A DNA stretch of 64,000 nt, from NCBI GenBank assembly GCA_021773835.1, contig JAJFJQ010000073.1, forward strand, positions 434,001 to 498,000, in the 5' to 3' direction. The position numbers and the translations under genes are program-made. Every line of letters begins with the position of its first letter. Position 1 is the stretch's first letter. Source of the DNA: Gammaproteobacteria bacterium. Its GTDB lineage: Bacteria; Pseudomonadota; Gammaproteobacteria; Ga0077536. Shown here one piece after another: positions 1-7,540 of this stretch. The notes below the pieces were generated by a model that had not been told where the DNA came from, did not search any database, and worked only from the letters and a program-made list of their open reading frames with translations.

Positions 1-383
1 TTGAAAAAGCGATCCGGAAACTTATAGGCGAGCAGCGACAGCGTGCCCGAGTAATGTGTGTGCAGGATCGCTTCAGCGCCGTCGCGCTCAATGATCCGAT
101 TTAGATTGGTCGCGATCGCTTCCAATGCTGCATCCCAGGAGACGCGTTCAAATTTTGCCTCGCCCTTGTTGCCGATCCGACGCAATGGATAATTTAATCT
201 CGCCGTCGGATCCTGCCACACCCCGTTATAGGCGATGGCGCATTTACTACAGAGTCGCCCGCGAGAGACGGGGTGATCGGGGTCGCCGAGGATGCGCGGT
301 GCCGCATTGTCACGGATTTCGACGAGCATGCCGCATCCGTCATAACAATCGCGCGGACAATTCGTGCGGATCATGTTTTTCAT
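1..383 (-). CDS. Molybdopterin-dependent oxidoreductase, N-terminal part (cut by window edge)
   Basis: Only the first ~127 residues are present; the rest lies beyond base 1. Reading from the ATG at 381-383, the protein opens with CPRDCYDGC (a C-x3-C-x3-C arrangement) followed by GRLCSKC about 30 residues later. This is the N-terminal [4Fe-4S] ligand set of the DMSO-reductase/formate-dehydrogenase superfamily that binds bis-MGD molybdenum or tungsten. It continues with a typical SWDAALEAIA segment. No Tat signal precedes the cysteines, so a cytoplasmic enzyme is likely. A GAAGG ribosome site lies about 9 nt before the ATG. The substrate cannot be told from this fragment. Confidence 0.88.
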   Translation of the reverse strand, partial: MKNMIRTNCPRDCYDGCGMLVEIRDNAAPRILGDPDHPVSRGRLCSKCAIAYNGVWQDPTARLNYPLRRIGNKGEAKFERVSWDAALEAIATNLNRIIERDGAEAILHTHYSGTLSLLAYKFPDRFF

Positions 384-952
384 AATGGCTAACCTTCGAT
401 TTGAGCGAGTGCTGCGGTAATTTGCCAACATTGGCGACCTTGAGACTGCTATTGTAGCGCCGAATGGGCTTCGGCGAGTGGCAGAAATCGGTCTGGCAGC
501 TTACGGTCGTCGTTGTGCTAGCGGATTTTCGGGAATCATTCCGAATTGCATACACGGCGCCGTAAATGGGTGCTCTAGTGGCCGATCACGCCGCTCAGCG
601 AGTCTGTGTTTTTACCGTGGCATCACGGTCTTTAAAGACTGGATTTTATGTGAAATTGAATTCGGTGAAGCTAGGGAACCGAATTGAATAAACCTGTCAA
701 AATATTTTACACAGTAATTCTGGTCTATTTTCGCAAGTAACTTATTGTAATAAAAGATAAAAACTCCTTTCTGCAACACCTTGAAGGACACTTGGTCGGT
801 AAAAACGGTGTAAAGATCGTTGACAAATGAAAACTCGACAATTCGTAAGCTGCTCTTTTCAAACAGTATTTTAATTTGGCACGCGAATTGCTTTGTAGAC
901 ACCAAGACTTAACATTAGCTGGTTGATTAAATAGCTCGAAGGAGTATTAGAA
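384..952. other. Divergent intergenic region, AT-rich in its right half
   Basis: This lies between the divergently read molybdoenzyme and PEP-CTERM genes. The stretch 660-900 is visibly AT-rich compared with the flanking genes. The only clear element in it is the sigma-54 promoter at 876-891. The open frames here (for example 612-905 on the minus strand) have poor composition and no ribosome site, and I do not regard them as genes. The distance from the promoter up to about 670 leaves room for enhancer-binding-protein sites, but I could not identify repeats that would mark them. Confidence 0.6.
876..891 (+). promoter_or_regulatory. Sigma-54 (RpoN) -24/-12 promoter for the PEP-CTERM gene
   Basis: The sequence TTGGCACGCGAATTGC matches the RpoN consensus TGGCACG-N4-TTGC at every conserved base. 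The GG doublet (878-879) and the GC doublet (890-891) are 12 bp apart as required. Transcription should start about 12 nt after the GC, near 903, giving a 5' leader of about 50 nt before the ATG at 953. In exosortase/PEP-CTERM bacteria the PrsK/PrsR two-component pair includes a sigma-54 activator, so this promoter type fits the downstream gene. Confidence 0.85.
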
Positions 953-1762
953 ATGAATCTCAGAAGAATTTTAATCGGACTCGCGGCAGCACTAAGCATG
1001 CCTTCGGCGTTCGCTGGCAGCGTGTTCCTGACGGGGCACGACATCCTGCTTCATGGCGGTCAGGATGGCTACGATGTCGCGATTTTGGACTACTTACGCG
1101 GCGGAGGCCCATCGCCTCTCGCTGGCGAGATAGCCCGTGCCGACTACGATATCCTCTATATTAACGGGGGCGTTACGAACCCGACAAGCCGCTATGACGC
1201 GGCCGGATTCGGCACAACGACGACCCTTGATTTGACCACCGTGGCTGACGAAGCCGCATTTGCCGCGGCGCTTGTTGGTATTGATGTCATCGTCTACCCG
1301 TGGGCCCCGGCGCACACTCAGGACGATGTCGATGAATTCAACTTGTATTCTGGGGCGATAGCGACTTTCTTTAACGCCGGCGGCGACATTTTTGCGAACT
1401 CAGGCGTTGGCAAGGCCAACTACTATGATTTTCTCCCGCCGGGCGCCACAACCTCGACGGCACCACTGTCAGGATCTAGCGGCTTTACGGCAACCGCAGC
1501 TGGCGCCGCGCAGATCGGTATGACGGCTGCCCAAATGAATGGCCGCCCAACCCACAATGCCTTCTCTGGGGCTGCTCCCGCGTTTACCGTGATGGAACTA
1601 AAGGACGGGATGCAAGACGTTTCGATTGGTTTGCGCGACGGGATGATCGTGGACGATATCATTACAACGACGGGTTCAACGGATATGCCAGAGCCGGGCA
1701 CGGTTACCCTGCTTGGGCTTGGGCTCATCGCGGCAATGCGACGACGTCGCACCGCTCGCTAG
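953..1762 (+). CDS. PEP-CTERM sorting-domain exported protein
   Basis: This is a 269-residue exported protein. Residues 1-21 form a Sec signal ending SAFAG. The last 25 residues are a PEP-CTERM tail: PEP at 246-248, a short hydrophobic helix (TVTLLGLGLIAA) and a terminal run of four arginines. In exosortase (XrtA/EpsH-type) systems this tail is recognised and cut at the inner membrane so the protein can be delivered to the surface or exopolysaccharide matrix. The middle part is low in charge and rich in Gly, Ala and Thr, with alternating strands, and is not a family I recognise. An AAGGAG ribosome site lies about 9 nt before the ATG. Transcription is from the sigma-54 promoter at 876-891. No exosortase gene is in this window. 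Confidence 0.88.
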   Translation: MNLRRILIGLAAALSMPSAFAGSVFLTGHDILLHGGQDGYDVAILDYLRGGGPSPLAGEIARADYDILYINGGVTNPTSRYDAAGFGTTTTLDLTTVADEAAFAAALVGIDVIVYPWAPAHTQDDVDEFNLYSGAIATFFNAGGDIFANSGVGKANYYDFLPPGATTSTAPLSGSSGFTATAAGAAQIGMTAAQMNGRPTHNAFSGAAPAFTVMELKDGMQDVSIGLRDGMIVDDIITTTGSTDMPEPGTVTLLGLGLIAAMRRRRTAR

Positions 1763-1817
1763 CGTGTAGGCATAACCATATTGAAAATCGATCACAGATT
1801 GTGAGCTTGTAAGTGAC

Positions 1818-1845
1818 TTTAGCGGGGTCCTCGGACCCCGCTAAA
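1818..1845. terminator. Perfect 13-bp hairpin after the PEP-CTERM gene, candidate terminator
   Basis: TTTAGCGGGGTCC is followed after two bases by its exact complement GGACCCCGCTAAA. The stem is GC-rich and lies 56 bases after the PEP-CTERM stop codon. Its base reads TTT before and AAA after the stem, so the plus transcript has no proper U-run beyond the hairpin. It may therefore end transcription only partly or protect the 3' end. It separates the sigma-54 gene from the TPR gene that follows. Confidence 0.55.
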
Positions 1846-2019
1846 ATCCGCCAGGACACGACCCTCACTAGTCTCCAACCCGCTACTCCCTGTTACCCAA
1901 AGATGACGTCGAACCCTTCGGCGTCCATTCGTATCGGACATCGACTCCACGCTCCGTGCTTTCTAGAACGGACGACGTTGTATAAAATGGCTGACCCCAA
2001 CTAGACAGGCCTACCCCGG

Positions 2020-3795
2020 ATGTTTGTTTCGCAATTGTACGTTCGCTACCGTTCTATCTGCTTGATGGTGACGTTGGCATCGTTGCCGCTTGTCGGATAT
2101 GCCGTGACGGTTGATAGCCTTGAGTCTGGTACCGAGGATACGGCCTTGCCGGACTTCGATGAATCGGGGATCTCGCCCCTCACTGAAAGGGAATTTCCTA
2201 TATTTCCAGGACCGGTCTTAAGTGCTTCCGATCTTGCCGAGCTAACCGCCGCAGTTGACGCGCGCGATCTAGACTTGGCGAAGGAACGTCTCGCGAGCTT
2301 GCGCGAATTGCATCCTGCTAACGCGACACTGTGGGAGGTGGATGGCACAATAAAGCTCATCGAAAATGACCCCGCCGGTGCAATTGAGGCGTTCGAGCGC
2401 GCTCTGGCGTTAATGCCGAATGAGTCGTCGTCAATTGTGCAGGCTAAATACGGCAGCGCACTGTTGGCGCAAGGCAAGCTCGACGCAGCCGAAGTGCAAT
2501 TGTCGCAGGCCATCCAAAGTGATCCAGCGAATGGTTTTGCCTTGCGCTACTTAGCCCGCATCGCAGAGTCGCGAGGTAAGCTCAACGAGGCGGTGGGCCA
2601 TTATAAGCAATGGGTGGGTCTCACACCTTCTCAGTTTAGTCCGGCGCACCAAGCGTTCGCCGATTTCCTGATCCGAACGGGAAAACCAGAAGCAGTCAAG
2701 CATATACTCGCCTCAGTGTCGACGACCGATGCGCCAACAGCGTTGTTTGTTACAACGCTTCGTGCAGCGGTTGCAGAGCGGGACGCAGCGACTGTGCGCA
2801 GCGCGCTTGCGGTGTGGAAGGAACGCGGCGCTGATGCCACTGATGTGACCTATTACACCGCCTTGGCCGACCGTTTTGAAGGTTCGATTGAGCCTGCGGC
2901 CGAAGCACTTAGAAAATTATTTGGCGATAGTCCGGATAACCCCGTTTTCGGATACCAGCTCGCCGTTACCCTCATCGAGAAGGGTGACTCGGCTGCCGGC
3001 GTGGAGGTCGCGCGCGAATTGGCACCGAAATTGAGCGCAAATCATCCGCTCCGTTTGGATCTTGTCGATTTATTGTTGCGCGACGGACATAGCGAGGTCG
3101 CCGCCGAGGTGCTAGCGCCTGCGCATAAGGAAACGCGGACCCTGGAGACTTTACTTTTGTCGGCGAGGATCGCTTTGCGATCTGGCGATCTTGGTGAAGC
3201 GCGCGACCAGCTTTCGATCGCGACGGATCGGTATCCGGATAGGGTTGACGCATGGACAGAGAGGGTAGGCGCCTTGATTGCTGAACGCGATCTAACGCAG
3301 GCCTTGAGGGTTAATGAAGAGGCGCTGCGCACTCATCCGTCCGCATCGGTTTTATTATTTCAGTCGGCGAGCATCAACGAACAGCTCGGCACACCAGACA
3401 AAGCAGAGTCCATCTATCTTTCCCTATTGTCGGATAATTCGACTAAGCTCGGTAGCCTAAACAATCTTGCGAACTTGCTTGCAAGCGACCCGACGCGAAG
3501 CAAAGAGGCGCTTAGTTACGCCGAGCAGGCCTTTGAAATAGCGCCACAGATGGCCGTGGTCGAAGATACATTAGGTTGGATATTACATTTGAATGGTCGC
3601 AACGCGGAAGCGGTCGAACACTTGTCTGCAGCGCGGGCAAAATCACAGGACAATGTTGAAATCGTATGCCACTTGGGTATCGTATTGGCCGCAGTAGCGG
3701 ATGAATCCGCTGCAGCGACGCTCGAACGGTGCTTACAATTGGAACCGGAAGGAAGACTGGCGGAACTCGCCCGCGCGAATATCGAGCTGGACTAG
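2020..3795 (+). CDS. Exported tetratricopeptide-repeat protein
   Basis: This 591-residue protein has an N-terminal hydrophobic segment (about residues 12-30, LMVTLASLPLVGYAV) that reads as a signal peptide or anchor. From about residue 70 to the end it is a series of TPR units with the usual pattern of small and aromatic residues, for example GAIEAFERALALMP near 120 and DTLGWILHLNGRNAEAV near 515. TPR arrays are protein-protein scaffolds. Its place next to a PEP-CTERM gene recalls the PrsT-type TPR proteins of exosortase loci, but I cannot confirm membership. It has no strong ribosome site. It converges on the next gene, and the two stop codons share one CTAG at 3792-3795. Confidence 0.75.
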   Translation: MFVSQLYVRYRSICLMVTLASLPLVGYAVTVDSLESGTEDTALPDFDESGISPLTEREFPIFPGPVLSASDLAELTAAVDARDLDLAKERLASLRELHPANATLWEVDGTIKLIENDPAGAIEAFERALALMPNESSSIVQAKYGSALLAQGKLDAAEVQLSQAIQSDPANGFALRYLARIAESRGKLNEAVGHYKQWVGLTPSQFSPAHQAFADFLIRTGKPEAVKHILASVSTTDAPTALFVTTLRAAVAERDAATVRSALAVWKERGADATDVTYYTALADRFEGSIEPAAEALRKLFGDSPDNPVFGYQLAVTLIEKGDSAAGVEVARELAPKLSANHPLRLDLVDLLLRDGHSEVAAEVLAPAHKETRTLETLLLSARIALRSGDLGEARDQLSIATDRYPDRVDAWTERVGALIAERDLTQALRVNEEALRTHPSASVLLFQSASINEQLGTPDKAESIYLSLLSDNSTKLGSLNNLANLLASDPTRSKEALSYAEQAFEIAPQMAVVEDTLGWILHLNGRNAEAVEHLSAARAKSQDNVEIVCHLGIVLAAVADESAAATLERCLQLEPEGRLAELARANIELD

Positions 3796-5639
3796 TCTTC
3801 GATCGACGTTGTTCGCATTGTGCCGTCCATTAGCGCCCTGATTTGAGCCTCTGGATCTTCTCCGCACTCCGCTCGCCATAGCAAGTGCTCATCTAGTTTC
3901 GCTGGTTGGTGCTCCAATTGAGTCCACTCCATGGTCATATGGAGCGTAATTGATTTAAGTGGAGATTGGTGCTCACGATTCCAAACGCGGCATAAATGCT
4001 GTACGTAATAGGGTCTAAGCTTGATCGTTTTCTCCACTGCAAGGCGTGCGAAGAATTTGCGCCGTCGAAATGTCGAATTGTTCACTGGCAAGTAGTCCCA
4101 TTTGCGCCAGGTAGGTTCGGCTAACTTATCGAGATACAGGTCCACCGGCATGCCGTCGAATAACTCCCCGCGTGCCACAAACCACGGGCCACCCTTCGAA
4201 GGCCCTGGCGCAAACATATTCCAATTTTGTCGTAGGCGTAAGGTGCTCGCTATATTTTTAATTTGTTGCGGTGGCGGGTACGAGAATGAGTCGAGGCTTG
4301 CAAAATTTATCCATACGATGCTGAATAACAAAAAACCAACGACGGTACTTGTGAGCCAATCCAGTTCATGCCTTAGGCGCCGATACGGCAATAGAACAGC
4401 GGTAATTCGCGCTGCGCGGTTACGTGCGACCCAGGCATAAATACGGTCTCCCAACCCCGCGAGTGCGCGCGACGAGAATAGAATGCCAAGCGGCGCGAAG
4501 AGTACTGAGCGACGAAAAACGAGGGCAACCGCAGGCCAGCGGACGTGGCTTTTATTCTCATGGTCGAGCACTACCCAGCTGTTGTGCGTCTGCATTTGTT
4601 CGAAGATCGCGGCGTCTGATTGGGCGGGCGTGATTGGAATCCCCGATGGCAACAGGAAGGTGCGGAGTAGCAGGCAGATCTTACGACAGAACGTGCAATC
4701 ACCATCATAGAACATCTTGATACCAGTTCGCTCGGGTGTCCGGACCCGGGCCTCTATCCAATCCCAGATCGATCCGGGCGTAAACGCCAACAAAGACGTT
4801 ATGCTGATCATTGGAAATAATCCGATATCCATATTCACGAAAAAGCCAATGTGCATGGCGATCAATAAGAACAAACCGATGAGTCGAATTTGAAGATGGA
4901 AGATCGGGGCAAATAAGAGTAGCGGTGTTGCTAGTTCGAGGTACCAGACGAAGTACGTCAACAATTGCATGACTCCGTCAAACTGCCGCAACCAAATTCC
5001 GAATGGCGTTATTAAGGTATCGTTATGTAATGCGTAATACACGGCGGTGCCGTCTGGTATCCAAACTGGACTCGTTTTAAGTAACGCCGTAAAAAAATAA
5101 ACGGATGTCGCTTGAATCAATATTGCAGCTGTTGCGATCGAGAAATAGGCGTTGTTATTAGAGTCCTCGGTATTCAACGCGGCGTCTATTGAGTAACGTG
5201 CGCTGATTGGCAGGAATATCGCCCAGAACACGAGCACACGGAGCAGCATATCGCCGCCCTGAGAAACATATGAGTTCCGCGCATCCAGCGATATCAACAA
5301 TACCCAGCTAAGCAGGGCCGCAGTACGTGCTCTGTATCCGACTGTAAGAGCAAATGCGATAGACCCGGCTATTAGAAAAAGGGTGCATTGGATCCAAAAA
5401 GTACCGCTGATTAAGTGGAGCGATGCCCCGGTTTCATCGAATATGCCGAGCAGTGCAGCGCGTGGCAGGACGCCACCATCGGTATAGTGGGCTGTAAGAT
5501 CGCGCGCTCGAATTATGAGGTCGGCTATTATGAGTAGCCCGAGACAGCACCGTACCAAGGCAAGCGTACGGAGGTCACATCCAAAAAGGATTTTGGGACT
5601 CGTTAAGCGGGACGATAGTGCAGCTATTTTTCGTGACAT
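3792..5639 (-). CDS. HTTM-domain membrane protein fused to a DCC (thioredoxin-like) domain
   Basis: The protein has 615 residues. Residues 20-290 contain several membrane helices and fit the HTTM family (related to vitamin K-dependent gamma-carboxylase). Residues 308-400 form a DUF393/DCC domain with the signature FYDGDCTFCRK, its two cysteines at 315 and 318 set as a CxxC redox pair. Another membrane helix follows at about 430, and then a C-terminal soluble part of about 160 residues. In other bacteria HTTM and DCC domains are often encoded together, and their substrates are unknown. The protein is probably an inner-membrane redox or modifying enzyme acting on cell-envelope material. Confidence 0.82.
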   Translation of the reverse strand: MSRKIAALSSRLTSPKILFGCDLRTLALVRCCLGLLIIADLIIRARDLTAHYTDGGVLPRAALLGIFDETGASLHLISGTFWIQCTLFLIAGSIAFALTVGYRARTAALLSWVLLISLDARNSYVSQGGDMLLRVLVFWAIFLPISARYSIDAALNTEDSNNNAYFSIATAAILIQATSVYFFTALLKTSPVWIPDGTAVYYALHNDTLITPFGIWLRQFDGVMQLLTYFVWYLELATPLLLFAPIFHLQIRLIGLFLLIAMHIGFFVNMDIGLFPMISITSLLAFTPGSIWDWIEARVRTPERTGIKMFYDGDCTFCRKICLLLRTFLLPSGIPITPAQSDAAIFEQMQTHNSWVVLDHENKSHVRWPAVALVFRRSVLFAPLGILFSSRALAGLGDRIYAWVARNRAARITAVLLPYRRLRHELDWLTSTVVGFLLFSIVWINFASLDSFSYPPPQQIKNIASTLRLRQNWNMFAPGPSKGGPWFVARGELFDGMPVDLYLDKLAEPTWRKWDYLPVNNSTFRRRKFFARLAVEKTIKLRPYYVQHLCRVWNREHQSPLKSITLHMTMEWTQLEHQPAKLDEHLLWRAECGEDPEAQIRALMDGTMRTTSIED

Positions 5640-5951
5640 AAAAATAATTCTGCGCAGTTGCTCGGTAGGTTACTCCCCTCAACTACTTAGGGTGCTGCAT
5701 AATAACGCGGTTGAGTGCACCATTCCAGATTCACCATCGCGAGGCGTTGCTAACTCTTCAGCGACTTCAACTTACTCGATTCAACCCGCCGCCCGTTGAT
5801 TTGAAGTTCGTTCCAAGAACCTGTAGTCGCTCGTTGTTCGATGTATAGCCGGTATCCGATCATCGAGGTAAACTGGACCGGCGAAAAGTATCGCAGCGTC
5901 TGCAGTCCGTAAAACATAAGCGCATTGACTGGGCAATCGACAATATAAAAA
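5640..5951. other. Divergent intergenic region between the HTTM-DCC and HAD-UbiA genes
   Basis: The stretch should hold two outward promoters. TATAAA occurs at about 5944, but a TTGACT about 13 bp upstream is too close for a good sigma-70 pair. A minus-strand open frame ends at 5750 and runs back past 5951 into the HAD-UbiA start. Its middle is hydrophobic (LALACLSLSTIFYIV), so a small membrane protein cannot be excluded, but it lacks a ribosome site and overlaps the conserved HAD motif. I do not call it. Confidence 0.4.
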
Positions 5952-7403
5952 ATGGTGGAAAGAGACAAACACGCTAGCGCCAAAATGGATGATCTGCCTT
6001 TATGCGTGGATCTAGACGGAACGCTTCTCAAATCCGATCTGCTTATAGAGTCACTCTTTGGGCTTTTGGGTAAGAATCTGTTTTATATCTTTGTGATTCC
6101 CATTTGGTTGCTCCGAGGAAAGGCTCACGTTAAGCATGAGCTCGCGATGCGTACTCGCATTGATGTATCCACCCTGCCTTTCCGAGAATCGTTGTTGGAC
6201 TACATCAAGTTCCGCCGGGAGCAAGGGCAACCGCTGATCCTCGCCACGTCGGCCAATGAAATATTCGCGAAACAGGTCGCGCAACATTTAGCCGTGTTCG
6301 ACGATGTCATTGCCAGCACTCGCAGCCGAAATCTTTCTGGCGATGCGAAGGCGCAGGTGCTCATCGAACGTTACGGGGAGAAGGCGTTTGACTATGCGGG
6401 GAATTCCCGTGACGACTTGATCGTCTGGAAGAGCGCCCGTCACGCGATTGTAGTAGATGCAGGATCGGGAATTTCGGCGCGCGCCTTAGCTTGCGCGTCG
6501 GTCACTCAAACATTTGATGAGCGTCCAGCTCTATTGTCCGACTATCTGAAGGCGATGAGAGTTCATCAGTGGCTGAAGAATTTTCTGGTCTTTGTTCCGT
6601 TGATTGCAGGTCATGAAATAACCAATCTCCCGTTGGTCTTTCAAAGCGTCCTAGGCTTCATATCTTTTTGCCTGTGCGCATCTAGCGCGTATTTGGTTAA
6701 CGATTTTTTGGATCTGCGCGCCGACAGGCTGCATCCGAGTAAACGTGAACGACCATTCGCGGCCGGTGAGGTTCCTCTCGATAAAGGTCTATTTCTGGCG
6801 TTGGTTTTAATAGTCATCGCCTTCGCAATTGCCTTTATGCTGTCTACGCGCTTTGCTGCCGTATTAGGAGCTTATTGTGGAATAACCATTACATATTCGA
6901 TCTATTTTAAGAACCGCATCATGATTGATGTGCTTGTATTAGCTTCCCTATACACATTTCGCATAATCGCGGGCTCGGTTGCGACCCAGATCGCACTATC
7001 GTTTTGGTTGTTGTCGTTCTCGATGTTTTTATTTTTGAGCTTGGCATTGATTAAACGTTACACGGAACTGTACCGGCTGGAATCCCTCGGCCATAAGATT
7101 GTGCCCGGCCGCGGATATGAAACGGTTGATTTGGAATCGCTGATGAGTCTCGGTTCCGCTAGCGGGTATATCGCAGTGCTGGTCTTGGCTCTTTATATCA
7201 ACAGTGAAGATGTTCGTGAACTCTACTCGTTCCCAGAGGGGATTTGGTTGTTGTGCCCGTTGTTGCTCTATTGGGTAAGTCGATTATGGCTTAAGGCGAG
7301 GCGAGGCGAAGTTCATGATGACCCGGTAGTGTTCGCGACCCAGGACCGAGCAAGCATATTAGTATTGCTGGCGGGCATAGTCGTTCTATTTTTATCCACT
7401 TAG
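5952..7403 (+). CDS. HAD-like hydrolase fused to UbiA-family prenyltransferase
   Basis: This is a 483-residue two-domain protein. Residues 15-190 are a HAD phosphatase-type domain with DLDGT at 20-24 and a later DDL motif. Residues 200-483 are a polytopic UbiA domain with the first Asp-rich motif NDFLDLRADRLHPSKR at 250-265 and the second near YSIYFKNRIMIDVLVLAS. The HPSKR.RPFAAG pattern is that of the decaprenyl-phosphate phosphoribosyltransferase branch of UbiA, whose members add a sugar phosphate to a lipid carrier, and the HAD part could remove a phosphate from the product. The native substrate is unknown. Neither the ATG at 5952 nor that at 5985 has a clear ribosome site; both keep the HAD motif. 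Confidence 0.85.
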   Translation: MVERDKHASAKMDDLPLCVDLDGTLLKSDLLIESLFGLLGKNLFYIFVIPIWLLRGKAHVKHELAMRTRIDVSTLPFRESLLDYIKFRREQGQPLILATSANEIFAKQVAQHLAVFDDVIASTRSRNLSGDAKAQVLIERYGEKAFDYAGNSRDDLIVWKSARHAIVVDAGSGISARALACASVTQTFDERPALLSDYLKAMRVHQWLKNFLVFVPLIAGHEITNLPLVFQSVLGFISFCLCASSAYLVNDFLDLRADRLHPSKRERPFAAGEVPLDKGLFLALVLIVIAFAIAFMLSTRFAAVLGAYCGITITYSIYFKNRIMIDVLVLASLYTFRIIAGSVATQIALSFWLLSFSMFLFLSLALIKRYTELYRLESLGHKIVPGRGYETVDLESLMSLGSASGYIAVLVLALYINSEDVRELYSFPEGIWLLCPLLLYWVSRLWLKARRGEVHDDPVVFATQDRASILVLLAGIVVLFLST

Positions 7404-7540
7404 AATTAGGGCCGTACTTTTGCACTAAAGCGCAAATTCAAACCCGGCAGCTCGTGACATCGGCAAAATGGCGTCGCCCCTAGTGCATCAGGGCCGGAGC
7501 CGATAATCCAGTTAGCGCGGCTAAATCAGAGACCTAGTAT

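Noticed and set aside
612-905. 97-codon frame on the minus strand in the AT-rich region before the PEP-CTERM gene
   Set aside because: AT-rich composition unlike neighbours, no ribosome site, and it covers the sigma-54 promoter.
5750-6031. 93-codon minus-strand frame with a hydrophobic centre
   Set aside because: Overlaps the conserved start of the HAD-UbiA gene and has no ribosome site; kept only as a remark in the intergenic entry.
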